This document shows, piece after piece, positions 1 to 6,492 of a DNA stretch of 20,762 nt (its first letter is position 1; every line of letters begins with the position of its first letter). Both the position numbers and the translations under genes were made by a program. Source of the stretch: a virus; IMG/VR virus record IMGVR_UViG_3300037325_000303, positions 1 to 20,762 of that record. One strand, 5' to 3'. The notes under the pieces are model-generated. The model searched no databases. It saw only the letters and a program-made list of their open reading frames with translations, and was not told the DNA's origin.

Positions 1-311
1 ATTATACCCGCGAAACCATCACAGTCGCCTCTGGCGCGGGCAAACTTGCCCCCGGCATGGTGCTGGGCAAGATTACGACAGGCGGCAAATACACACCCCT
101 CGCGCCCGGCGCCACAAACGGCAGCCAGACTGCGGCCGGTCTTCTCTGGGCGGACGTTGACGCCACCAGCGCAGATGCGCCGGGTGTCGTGATCCTGCGC
201 GGCCCGGCCATCGTGAACCGGCATGAGATCATCTTCCCCGAAAGCGCCACTGAGGCGCAGATCGCCACCGCCACAACGGCCCTGACGGCGATTGGCATCG
301 TCCTGCGCTGA
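1..311 (+). CDS. Phage head decoration protein (lambda gpD-like), 5' truncated
   Basis: The gene runs in from the left edge; the first full codon is at 3 and the stop is TGA 309-311, so about 102 residues are visible. The opening YTRETITVASG, followed by LAPGMVLGKITTGGKYTPL and a later LLWADVDAT, is the typical pattern of the small trimeric proteins that cement the outside of lambda-like capsids. The ATG at 57 is internal, because homology continues upstream of it to the edge of the window. The major capsid gene follows after 48 bases, the usual D-E order in lambda-like phages. Function is assigned by family resemblance read by eye; the missing N-terminus does not affect the call. Confidence 0.85.
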   Translation, partial: YTRETITVASGAGKLAPGMVLGKITTGGKYTPLAPGATNGSQTAAGLLWADVDATSADAPGVVILRGPAIVNRHEIIFPESATEAQIATATTALTAIGIVLR

Positions 312-323
312 GCCCCAGCGCAG
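303..323 (+). other. Short hairpin between decoration and capsid genes
   Basis: CTGCGCT (303-309) is the exact reverse complement of AGCGCAG (317-323), with a 7-base loop. The stem begins at the last codons of the decoration gene and is followed by only three T residues. It could slow or partly stop transcription, or protect the 3' end of the upstream message, so that decoration and capsid protein are made in different amounts. It is too weak to call a full terminator. Confidence 0.35.
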
Positions 324-359
324 TTTCCCCCTCATTGAAACATCACAAGGAGGCACCCC

Positions 360-1373
360 ATGGCCACCATGGACATCTTCGAAGGCGATGCCTTCTCGAT
401 CATCGAACTCACCCGTGCGCTCGAAAACATCCCCTTCAAGCCCGCAACCCTGTCTGGATCGGGTCTGTTCGGGCCGCGCGGCGTGCGCTCTCGCACCGTC
501 GTCATCGAGAGCCGCGACGGCACGCTGTCGCTGATCCCGTTTTCTGAGCGTGGCTCAGCCTATGACCAGCAGACCCCTGAACGCCGCGATGTACGCGCCT
601 TCGTCTGCCGTCAGTTCAAGAAGCAGGACGTGATCTGGGCCTCGGAAATTCAGCAGGTCCGCGACTTCGGCAGCGAGTCCGCCACCCAGCAGGTACAGGC
701 CGAGGTTGCCCGCAAGCTGGCCCGACTGCGCAACGATGCCGAGACCACCTTCGAGTATCACCTGTTCAACGGCATCCAGGGGCTGGTGAAAGACCCGCGC
801 GACGGCGCCACGGTGGTGAACTACTTCACTGAGTTCGGCATCACCCCGGCGGCGGAGGTGGACTTCGATCTCGACAATGCCACCCCGGCGTCCGGCGCAC
901 TGCGCAAACGCTGCCAAGCGCTGATCGAAAGCGTCGAGGACACCATGGGTGGCCTTGCCACCGGCGCAATCGCACTGCGCGCCGAATGCGGCTCTGCCTT
1001 CTTCGCCGATCTCGTGGCGCACAAGGAGGTGCGCGAGACCTACCTCAACACGGCCGCCGCTGCTGATCTCCGCTCGCGCATTGCCGACGAGGTCAGTTTC
1101 GGCGGCATCACCTTCCGCCGCTATCGGGGCGGTGCGGGCTTTGGCGTCGCCACCGACAAGGCGGTATTCTATCCCGAAGCCGTCGATGGGCTGTTCGAGA
1201 TCTACCACGCCCCCGCCGACACGTTCGAGACGGTCAACACGCTGGGCCAGCCGCTCTACGCCCGGATGATCCCCGACCGGGATCGCGACGAATGGGTGCG
1301 GTTGGAGATCGAAAGCAATCCGCTGCCGATCTGCGCCCGCCCGCAGGTGCTGCGCTCGGCGCGGCGGACGTAA
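360..1373 (+). CDS. Major capsid protein, lambda gpE type
   Basis: This 337-residue protein is the main shell subunit of the head. Its length and sequence fit the lambda E family (Phage_cap_E): an N-terminal FKPATLSGSGLFGPRGVRS segment, then AYDQQTPERRDVRAF, and a C-terminal stretch GLFEIYHAPADTFETVNTLG followed by ARMIPDRDRDEWVRLEIESN, which is characteristic of the family. The start is fixed by a strong ribosome binding site AAGGAGG at 347-353, six bases before ATG 360. The decoration gene lies directly upstream. Downstream the phage operon is interrupted: the gene ends ten bases before the stop of a toxin gene on the other strand, so the two are convergent. Confidence 0.93.
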   Translation: MATMDIFEGDAFSIIELTRALENIPFKPATLSGSGLFGPRGVRSRTVVIESRDGTLSLIPFSERGSAYDQQTPERRDVRAFVCRQFKKQDVIWASEIQQVRDFGSESATQQVQAEVARKLARLRNDAETTFEYHLFNGIQGLVKDPRDGATVVNYFTEFGITPAAEVDFDLDNATPASGALRKRCQALIESVEDTMGGLATGAIALRAECGSAFFADLVAHKEVRETYLNTAAAADLRSRIADEVSFGGITFRRYRGGAGFGVATDKAVFYPEAVDGLFEIYHAPADTFETVNTLGQPLYARMIPDRDRDEWVRLEIESNPLPICARPQVLRSARRT

Positions 1374-1383
1374 CCAGCGTGAG

Positions 1384-2160
1384 TTACTTGGCGCGCGGGC
1401 GGTCCCAGTTCATGCCAGCCAGGCGCGGATCAGTGCCGAAGCTGTCGCGCCCGAACTCAAGGCCGAGGTTGGGGTGCTCACGGATGGCCTGCGCGCCGCT
1501 CTGGCCGATGCGGATGCGCCATGTTTGGCGATCCACCGGCTGAGGTGCTGCAAATGCCCCACAGGTTAGCACGGCAAGGTTTGCGCCGCCCTCGGGGTCG
1601 CGGACCGAGGCATACCTTATGACCTCGGCCCCGATCTCGCGGGCGGCCTCGGCAAGCTGTTGGCAGGGGGCGTAATCGGTCAGATGGGTCCAGAGGTCAT
1701 GATCGGCGGCAAGCGTACCGGTTGTCAGGTCCAGAGAAACCGGCGTCGCCAGATTGGCGCAAAAAGCGGTGTAGTCCGCCGCATCGTCGGGGAACGGCGT
1801 CGCGGGGCTCTCGGCGTAGAAGAGGAACCGATAAAACACCATCTCGGCCGCCGCTGTCTCGGGCTGTTCGGCACCGTACCAGACGCCGGGCGTCAACCCG
1901 GCGCGGCGAAACCGCGAGCCGCTGGGATAAGGGCGATAGCGGAACGGCGTGGAGAGCAGGTAGTCGAGGTGACGGCACGCGTCCGGCACCGGCGGCTTGG
2001 TTTCTTCCAGAATGTCCTCCAGCGCCGCCTGTTCGGCGAGACTGTCGACAAGCTTCAGCGTCGAGACCCGATGCTGGGCCTCGACAAACCGCCACGCCTG
2101 ACCCCGGAAGGGCCGCGCCTCAGACCGGAGCGCGGCGGGCGTCAAGATAGGTCGTGACAT
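1384..2160 (-). CDS. RES-domain toxin of an Xre-RES toxin-antitoxin pair
   Basis: This 258-residue protein belongs to the RES family, which kills or arrests cells by degrading NAD+ (known for MbcT) or by modifying a metabolic enzyme with ADP-ribose (known for ParT). The signature is clear: WRFVEAQHRVSTLKLVD near the N-terminus, then arginines at 83-86, VWYGAEQPETAAAEMVFY with Tyr95 and Glu106, and VRDPEGGANLAVL near 187-199. These match the Arg, Tyr, Glu and C-terminal Ser/Asn positions of the family. The start at 2158-2160 (MSRPILTP) was chosen over an upstream ATG because the family begins close to the WR motif. It overlaps the antitoxin end by 41 bases, so the two are probably translationally coupled. 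It lies antisense within the phage head module. Which of the two biochemical activities it has cannot be read from the sequence. Confidence 0.92.
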   Translation of the reverse strand: MSRPILTPAALRSEARPFRGQAWRFVEAQHRVSTLKLVDSLAEQAALEDILEETKPPVPDACRHLDYLLSTPFRYRPYPSGSRFRRAGLTPGVWYGAEQPETAAAEMVFYRFLFYAESPATPFPDDAADYTAFCANLATPVSLDLTTGTLAADHDLWTHLTDYAPCQQLAEAAREIGAEVIRYASVRDPEGGANLAVLTCGAFAAPQPVDRQTWRIRIGQSGAQAIREHPNLGLEFGRDSFGTDPRLAGMNWDRPRAK

Positions 2161-2500
2161 CGACAAGTCCCTGCACAGTCGCCATCCGTTCAAGTGGCGG
2201 TGCGGCAAGGGCCGAGTTGGCCGCCGTCACCCACACGCGGGCTACCGCCTCGTCGCCGCCTGTGATGGCGTCGAGCGAGCGGAACGCGCGAACGAGAAGT
2301 GCCGCGAGTTCAAAAGGCTTCGACCCGGCTTCGAGCGTGGCCTCGCCGCGTTTGAGGCGTGACACCGTGGCTTCGGAAACGCCGACGATCTCGGCAAGCT
2401 GGCGTCCGGACAGGCCTAGACGCTCGGCGGCACGCAGCATGGCCTTGGTCAGGACTACGTTGCGATCTGGAGCGGGGGCAAGATTGCGGGGGTGGGTCAT
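2120..2500 (-). CDS. Xre/MbcA/ParS-type antitoxin
   Basis: This 126-residue DNA-binding antitoxin is the partner of the RES toxin. A helix-turn-helix is visible at about residues 33-53 (RQLAEIVGVSEATVSRLKRG). The C-terminal half, about 62-120, has the toxin-binding MbcA/ParS (DUF2384) pattern, with VARVWVTAANSALAAPPLER and a final YLDARR. The start at 2498-2500 (MTHPRNL) is supported by an AGGAG ribosome site (complement of 2507-2511). A longer reading up to 2611 would run across the likely operator and into the next gene. In this family the antitoxin usually represses its own promoter and neutralises the toxin by covering its active site. An inverted repeat lies just upstream (2517-2544). 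Confidence 0.92.
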   Translation of the reverse strand: MTHPRNLAPAPDRNVVLTKAMLRAAERLGLSGRQLAEIVGVSEATVSRLKRGEATLEAGSKPFELAALLVRAFRSLDAITGGDEAVARVWVTAANSALAAPPLERMATVQGLVDVTTYLDARRAPV

Positions 2501-2516
2501 GGCATGCTCCTGTCTG

Positions 2517-2544
2517 GTGGAAACATAGTGCATAAAACTTCCAC
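2517..2544. promoter_or_regulatory. Inverted repeat, possible antitoxin operator
   Basis: GTGGAA (2517-2522) and TTCCAC (2539-2544) form an exact inverted repeat 16 bases apart, in the 58-base gap between the antitoxin start and the joining-protein start. A loose promoter for the antitoxin overlaps it: TTTACC and TATGCA with 17 bases between, on the minus strand. Autoregulation of Xre-RES pairs through palindromes at this position is known; this particular site is an inference. Confidence 0.4.
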
Positions 2545-2558
2545 ATGAAAGGGTAAAG

Positions 2559-2873
2559 ATGTCGCTCGCCTTCGAAAATGCACTCGCGGTGCTCTTCGCC
2601 GATCCGAACATGGGGCGGGACGCGGTCTACATCGTCGACGGCGTCGCACCCGTTCTGGTGCGCGTCGTCGCCCGGCGTGCCGATGCCGTCACCGACTTCG
2701 GCGATGCGCGGCTCTGGTCGGAAACCACCCGCATCGACCTGCGCGTGGCCGAAGTGCCAAACCCGCGCCCCGGCGACAGGATCGAGATGGATGACGACGC
2801 CTTCCTCATTCAGGGCGAGCCCGTCCGTGATCGCGAACGACTGGTCTGGACTGTCGATCTGAGGCCAGCGTGA
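2559..2873 (+). CDS. Head-tail joining protein, FII-like
   Basis: This 104-residue protein probably caps the neck of the filled head and docks the tail, the role of lambda gpFII. The N-terminus MSLAFENALAVLFADPNMG is followed by a beta-rich body with RIDLRVAEVPNPRPGDRIEM and FLIQGEPVRDRERLVWTVDL. This is the usual ending of the FII/Gifsy-2 type joining family (axis defined, then a strand ending in a W-x-V-D-L-type motif). The start is supported by AAAGGG at 2548-2553. It overlaps the next gene by the four bases GTGA (2870-2873). In an uninterrupted phage it would follow the capsid gene closely; here the toxin pair lies between. The assignment rests on size, position and general resemblance, so it is less firm than the capsid call. 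Confidence 0.72.
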   Translation: MSLAFENALAVLFADPNMGRDAVYIVDGVAPVLVRVVARRADAVTDFGDARLWSETTRIDLRVAEVPNPRPGDRIEMDDDAFLIQGEPVRDRERLVWTVDLRPA

Positions 2874-3502
2874 AACTGAAGCTCGCCATAAATCCTGACA
2901 TCGTCGCCATGATGGCGGCCGAGGTCGCGGCCGGAGAACGCGCCGTTACCGCTGCCATGCGGGAGGCGGGCACCAGCCTGAAATCCGCATGGCGCACCCA
3001 GATCACCGGCGCGGGGCTGGGCACACGCCTCGCCAACTCGATCCGCTCCGCCAACTTCCCGAAGTCTGGCGAAAGCCTGAACGCGGCGGCGCTGGTCTGG
3101 TCCAATGCCCCGGTGATCATCGGCGCGCATGACACCGGACCGCTGATCCGTTCGAAGAACGGGTTCTGGTTGGCGATCCCTACGCCAGCGGCTGGCAAGT
3201 CCACGCGCGGCGGCCGGATCACCCCCGGCGAATGGGAACGCCGCACCGGCTTGCGGCTGCGGTTCATCTATCGCCGCCGGGGGCCAAGTCTGCTGGTGGC
3301 CGAGGGGCGGCTGAATACCAAGGGCCGCGCGGTGGCGAGCCGGTCGAAGACCGGACGCGGGGTGGCGACTGTGCCGATCTTCCTGCTGGTGCCGCAGGTA
3401 AAGCTGCCGAAGCGACTGAACCTCGACCGCGACGCCGAGAGAGCGCTCGACAGCGTGCCGGGGCTGATCGTCGCGAAATGGGTCGAACAACAAATTGGAT
3501 AG
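2870..3502 (+). CDS. Phage neck/tail completion protein, DUF6441-like
   Basis: This 210-residue basic protein starts with GTG at 2870, overlapping the stop of the joining gene. It begins MKLKLAINPDIVAMMAAEVA, continues with a helical stretch AVTAAMREAGTSLKSAWRTQI, and has RLRFIYRRRGPSLLVAEGRL in the middle. I recognise this as the DUF6441 pattern from memory; such proteins sit between joining and tail terminator genes in alphaproteobacterial phages, the place of lambda gpZ. A role in tail completion or attachment is inferred from this place only. The C-terminus ends in WVEQQIG. The next 70 bases turn AT-rich and lead into an oppositely oriented foreign gene, so the operon is broken here. Confidence 0.68.
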   Translation: MKLKLAINPDIVAMMAAEVAAGERAVTAAMREAGTSLKSAWRTQITGAGLGTRLANSIRSANFPKSGESLNAAALVWSNAPVIIGAHDTGPLIRSKNGFWLAIPTPAAGKSTRGGRITPGEWERRTGLRLRFIYRRRGPSLLVAEGRLNTKGRAVASRSKTGRGVATVPIFLLVPQVKLPKRLNLDRDAERALDSVPGLIVAKWVEQQIG

Positions 3503-3574
3503 CCCTCTTCGAGCGGAAATACCCTACAAGTGGGTGAACGAAAAATCGTTTGTGGATTACTTCTGAATGAGCAT

Positions 3575-4336
3575 CTAAACAATGACACCGTTCTGCTCAA
3601 AATGACGCTTCAAGTTGTAAATTCTCTCTACGTAGATAATAAATTGACCAAGATTAGCCAGTATGACGCCCTTGTCCAAATCTGGGATTATCTGAGGATG
3701 CCCAACCGCATTCCGTGTATGGCGATAAAAATTGAATGCTCCATCAAGGAGCTGAGTAAGGTCTTGAGCGAGAATTTGATCGACAGGTTTGCTCTTGCAG
3801 CCGTTGTAGGACGCCGTGAATTCGTCGTACTTCTTAGAGATCATCCTTTGATTTACACGCGAAAAGAAACTGTTTCTATTCCCTTCGTCGATGATTGAAT
3901 TCCCGTATGCTTCAATAAGGAGAAGAATAGCTTTTTCGCTAGCAGCCCCAAGCATAAAAGCAGATCCAGCGGGGCTGTCGGCTTTATAACACCTCAGCGC
4001 TTCTTGGAAGAACCACAAGACGACATCGTCGCAGTCTGGAACACGTTCCCGGAGAGTTTGTGGGAACTTTTCGATTTCAGCTGGAAGAAGCGCAACAGGC
4101 CCACCTGAACCCTTTTCAATGCTTTCCTTAAGCTGTTCGAGCCAAACCTTTAAATCCGTTGCCTTGCCTTCGACGTGCAGTTTTCCTGTATTGTAGACGT
4201 TTATTGACGCTGCAAGAGCTCCAGATTTGACTGTGAACTTGTTAGCGTGTTGGATCTCTGCTTCTTGAAAATCTAACTTATGCGCGGCGAGCGCACTTCG
4301 TACCGTTTCACAGACTTTTTCATCGCCGCTGCTCAT
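3575..4336 (-). CDS. HEPN-type RNase toxin with TBP-like N-terminal domain (RnlA-like layout)
   Basis: A 253-residue protein of two parts. Residues about 20-72 contain NKFTVKSGALAASINVYNTG followed by KLHVEGK. That resembles the TBP-like domain found at the N-terminus of RNase HIII and in the RnlA/LsoA toxins. The C-terminal half, about 100-253, is helical and carries the HEPN signature R-x4-H as RNAVGH (Arg208, His213), with an upstream Glu134 in ASEKAILLL. HEPN proteins of this sort are metal-independent RNases in toxin-antitoxin and anti-phage systems; RnlA works against T4. The start at 4334-4336 (MSSGDEK) was preferred for its CGAGG ribosome site and because longer starts overlap the tail gene. 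Composition is strikingly AT-rich: 20 of 60 bases from 3601 are G/C. No RnlB-like antitoxin gene is visible beside it. DUF4145-like proteins are the main alternative. Confidence 0.68.
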   Translation of the reverse strand: MSSGDEKVCETVRSALAAHKLDFQEAEIQHANKFTVKSGALAASINVYNTGKLHVEGKATDLKVWLEQLKESIEKGSGGPVALLPAEIEKFPQTLRERVPDCDDVVLWFFQEALRCYKADSPAGSAFMLGAASEKAILLLIEAYGNSIIDEGNRNSFFSRVNQRMISKKYDEFTASYNGCKSKPVDQILAQDLTQLLDGAFNFYRHTRNAVGHPQIIPDLDKGVILANLGQFIIYVERIYNLKRHFEQNGVIV

Positions 4337-4427
4337 TAAAACCTCGTCCCAAATTAATTCTTTGGCGAGGGTAGAATGAGCGCAGCTTGTCGGCAACCCA
4401 AAGATGTCACTGCTAAGATTGAAAAGT

Positions 4428-4847
4428 ATGCCCACCATCCGCGAAGCCATCCTCGCCGCGTTGCACGCTCGGCTCTCGGCGCTGCCCGCCACCGCTCTGC
4501 GCGGCGGGGTGCTGCCCGAGCGCGTGCCAGCTGAGGGCCTGTTGATACTGCGTGACGGCGAGCCGGGGGAGCCCGAGGTGACTTTGTCGCCCCTGCGCTA
4601 CCACTACCAGCACCGCGCTGAGATCGAGGCGGTGGTCCAAGGCGCGGCGCGTGACGCTGCGTTCGATACCCTGACCACTAGCATCGGCACCGCAATCGCT
4701 GGCGACCGCACGCTGGGCGGCCTCTGCGACTGGGTCGAGGCGGAAGCACCGCGCCCGGTCGATCTGCCCGTTGAGGGTGCGGCCAGCCTGAAGGCGGCCG
4801 TGATCCCGATGGTGCTGCATTATTCAACGGCCGATCCGCTCGGCTGA
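4428..4847 (+). CDS. Tail terminator-like protein (lambda gpU position)
   Basis: This 139-residue protein, beginning MPTIREAILAALHARLSALP, probably closes the top of the tail tube and joins it to the head. The pattern is an N-terminal helix, then a beta-rich body with YHYQHRAEIEAVVQG, ending in AVIPMVLHYSTADPLG. It matches proteins found immediately upstream of tail tube genes in this phage group, which are sometimes mislabelled acyl-CoA transferase. The start at 4428 was chosen over 4404 because the family begins at MPTIREA; the ribosome site is weak (GAAAAG just upstream), perhaps because the junction with the upstream inserted gene replaced the original leader. The next gene follows after 24 bases. 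Function is inferred from position and fold pattern. Confidence 0.65.
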   Translation: MPTIREAILAALHARLSALPATALRGGVLPERVPAEGLLILRDGEPGEPEVTLSPLRYHYQHRAEIEAVVQGAARDAAFDTLTTSIGTAIAGDRTLGGLCDWVEAEAPRPVDLPVEGAASLKAAVIPMVLHYSTADPLG

Positions 4848-4871
4848 CCCCGACAATTCAAGGAGAACACG

Positions 4872-5810
4872 ATGGCACGAGCCCAAGGGGCGCGGGCGCT
4901 GATGGCGCTTGCGTTCGAAACAACCTATGGAACGCCGCCGGTGGGCGGTTTCACAAAGATGCCCTTCGCCAGCACGTCGCTGGGGGCAGAGCAGCCTCTG
5001 CTGAACTCCGAACTGCTCGGCTACGGCCGCGATCCGCTGGCACCGATCAAGGATGCGGTGACGGCCGATGGCGATGTGGCCGTGCCGCTCGATGCGGAAG
5101 CCTTCGGGTACTGGCTGAAGGCGGCCTTTGGCGACCCAATCACGACTGGCACCGGCCCCTGGACCCATGAATTCCAGTCAGGGTCTTGGACGCTGCCCAG
5201 CATGTCGATCGAGACCGGCATGCCCGAGATCCCGCGTTTTGCGATGTATTCCGGCTGCGTGCTCGACCAGATCAACTGGCAAATGCAGCGATCTGGCCTG
5301 CTGACCGCGACCGCGCGGCTGGTGGCTCAGGGCGAGACCGTGGGCACAACTACAAGTGCAGGCACGCCTGCGGCCCTCGAATTGCAGCGCTTCGGCCATT
5401 TCAACGGGGCGATCACCCGCAACGGTACCGCCCTCGGCAATGTTGTGTCAGCCGACATCACCTATGCAAACAACCTCGACAGGATCGAAACCATCCGCTC
5501 GGACGGCCGCATCGACGGGGCCGATCCCTCTATCGCCGCACTCACCGGCTCCATTGAGGTACGCTTTGCCGACCAGACGCTGGTGACACAGGCGATCAAT
5601 GGCGATCCCTGCGAGCTCGAGTTCGCCTATGTGCTGCCCTCGGGCGAGAGCTTCATCTTCACCGTGCACGCCGTCTATCTGCCGCGCCCTCGGATCGAGA
5701 TTTCCGGGCCGCAGGGCGTGCAGGCCACGTTCGATTGGCAAGCCGCACGCGACAGCACGGTCGGCCGGATGTGCACCGCCACCCTCGTGAATGATGTGGA
5801 GATTTACTGA
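4872..5810 (+). CDS. Major tail tube protein
   Basis: This 312-residue protein is the likely subunit of the tail tube through which DNA passes. It has a good ribosome site, AAGGAG at 4860-4865. The N-terminus is MARAQGARALMALAFETTYG with TPPVGGF after it, the usual opening of the Phage_tube_2 group. The middle holds SADITYANNLDRIETIRSDG, and the C-terminal domain runs from about residue 240 as an Ig-like beta region ending in TLVNDVEIY. It precedes the tail assembly chaperone, as expected, and overlaps it by a single base in TGATG (5808-5812). That overlap permits coupled re-initiation. The family call is confident; no unusual features are seen. Confidence 0.88.
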   Translation: MARAQGARALMALAFETTYGTPPVGGFTKMPFASTSLGAEQPLLNSELLGYGRDPLAPIKDAVTADGDVAVPLDAEAFGYWLKAAFGDPITTGTGPWTHEFQSGSWTLPSMSIETGMPEIPRFAMYSGCVLDQINWQMQRSGLLTATARLVAQGETVGTTTSAGTPAALELQRFGHFNGAITRNGTALGNVVSADITYANNLDRIETIRSDGRIDGADPSIAALTGSIEVRFADQTLVTQAINGDPCELEFAYVLPSGESFIFTVHAVYLPRPRIEISGPQGVQATFDWQAARDSTVGRMCTATLVNDVEIY

Positions 5811-6265
5811 TGCTGACGCTCGATCTGACGAATGCACCTCGCTGGCACGACCTCGCGCCGGGCGTCCGGCTGCAGCTGCGCCCACTGACCACGGCGCTGA
5901 TGGTGGCAACGCGCAGCGACACCGCTGTGGGGACGGTTCCCGAGGAGGCGTCTGACGAGGAACGCGCCGTTGCCTTCGCCAAGGCGCTGGCACGCCGTGC
6001 GGTCCTGGGTTGGGAGGGCATCGGTGATGCGGATGGCAACCCTATCGATCCGAGCCCCGACGCTGTCGACACGCTTCTCGACATTTGGCCGATCTTCGAA
6101 GCATTCCAATTGACCTACGTCTCCAAAGGCCTGCTGCTGGACCAGGAAAAAAACGTCTCCGCGCTCTCGCCGAGTGGTCCTTCGGCGGGGGCGAGCGATA
6201 CTGCGAGGGTTGCGAACCCAGCGAAGCGTGCGAAGCGACGTGCAAAACCTGCCCGGCGCGGCTGA
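5810..6265 (+). CDS. Tail assembly chaperone, short (gpG-like) product
   Basis: This 151-residue protein is the zero-frame product of the tail assembly chaperone locus. Such proteins bind the tape measure protein before the tube polymerises and are not kept in the virion. It begins MLTLDLTNAPRWHDLAPGVR and has VDTLLDIWPIFEAFQLTYVS before the slippery site. After the slippery site (6148-6154) the zero frame reads a low-complexity tail rich in Ala, Pro, Lys and Arg (ANPAKRAKRRAKPARRG). That tail looks like translation of the other frame's coding sequence rather than a selected domain. Its ATG overlaps the tail tube stop. It lies directly before the tape measure gene, the invariable place for G/GT pairs in lambda-like siphoviruses. 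Confidence 0.85.
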   Translation: MLTLDLTNAPRWHDLAPGVRLQLRPLTTALMVATRSDTAVGTVPEEASDEERAVAFAKALARRAVLGWEGIGDADGNPIDPSPDAVDTLLDIWPIFEAFQLTYVSKGLLLDQEKNVSALSPSGPSAGASDTARVANPAKRAKRRAKPARRG

Positions 6266-6492
6266 ACCGGCCTGCGACCTTTGAGGGCTGGCAGGTCTGG
6301 GACCTGATCGGTCGCCTCGGCGGCCAACTTCGCATGCTGCCGGGCGCGGTGATCGGCTGGGATATGGCAGCGGCATTGGCGCTTGGTGATGCCCTCGGAA
6401 TCCCGCCTTTGGCGATGGCCGAACTTCTGCCCGCCGTCGAGGCGGTGATGGTCGCAAAACTTAACGAACAGATGGATCATTCCAATGGCTGA
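5810..6492 (+). CDS. Tail assembly chaperone, long (GT-like) product made by -1 frameshift
   Basis: Ribosomes that slip back one base at 6148-6154 continue from CGT at 6154 to the stop at 6490-6492. This gives about 227 residues: 115 shared and 112 new. The extension reads RLRALAEWSFGGGERYCEGC and continues with a second Cys pair, CKTC, then WDLIGRLGGQLRMLPGAVIG and a helical C-terminus. The extension frame has no credible start of its own: its open reading begins only at a TTG (6085) inside the upstream gene without a ribosome site. Its end overlaps the tape measure ATG (6485). In lambda the T extension recruits tail tube subunits to the tape measure. The cysteine cluster at 6208-6254 may bind zinc; that is inference. 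Confidence 0.85.
6148..6154 (+). promoter_or_regulatory. Programmed -1 ribosomal frameshift site A AAA AAC
   Basis: The zero frame reads GAA AAA AAC, so the heptamer A AAA AAC is in the correct register for two tRNAs to slip back by one base. It is a classical X XXY YYZ sequence. The -1 frame is open from before the site to 6492. Seven bases downstream a GC-rich hairpin is possible: CGCTC (6162-6166) with GAGCG (6193-6197), plus inner CGCC/GGCG pairs. Location between tail tube and tape measure genes agrees with frameshift sites in many tailed phages. Confidence 0.88.

Noticed and set aside
555-1208. Long open frame antisense to the capsid gene (217 residues)
   Set aside because: It is a shadow of the GC-rich capsid gene, which has a strong ribosome site and clear family sequence; the antisense product shows no known motif.
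3537-3550. AACGA-AAAA-TCGTT hairpin as terminator
   Set aside because: Only five base pairs, A/T-rich, and no T run after it on either strand.
3530-3898. 122-residue plus-strand frame at the end of the HEPN gene
   Set aside because: It overlaps the HEPN coding sequence and has no recognisable domain; the minus frame carries the HEPN motif and a plausible ribosome site.
6085-6492. Independent gene for the -1 frame product of the chaperone locus
   Set aside because: The only start is a TTG inside the upstream gene with no ribosome site, and a correct slippery heptamer lies at 6148-6154; frameshifting explains it better.
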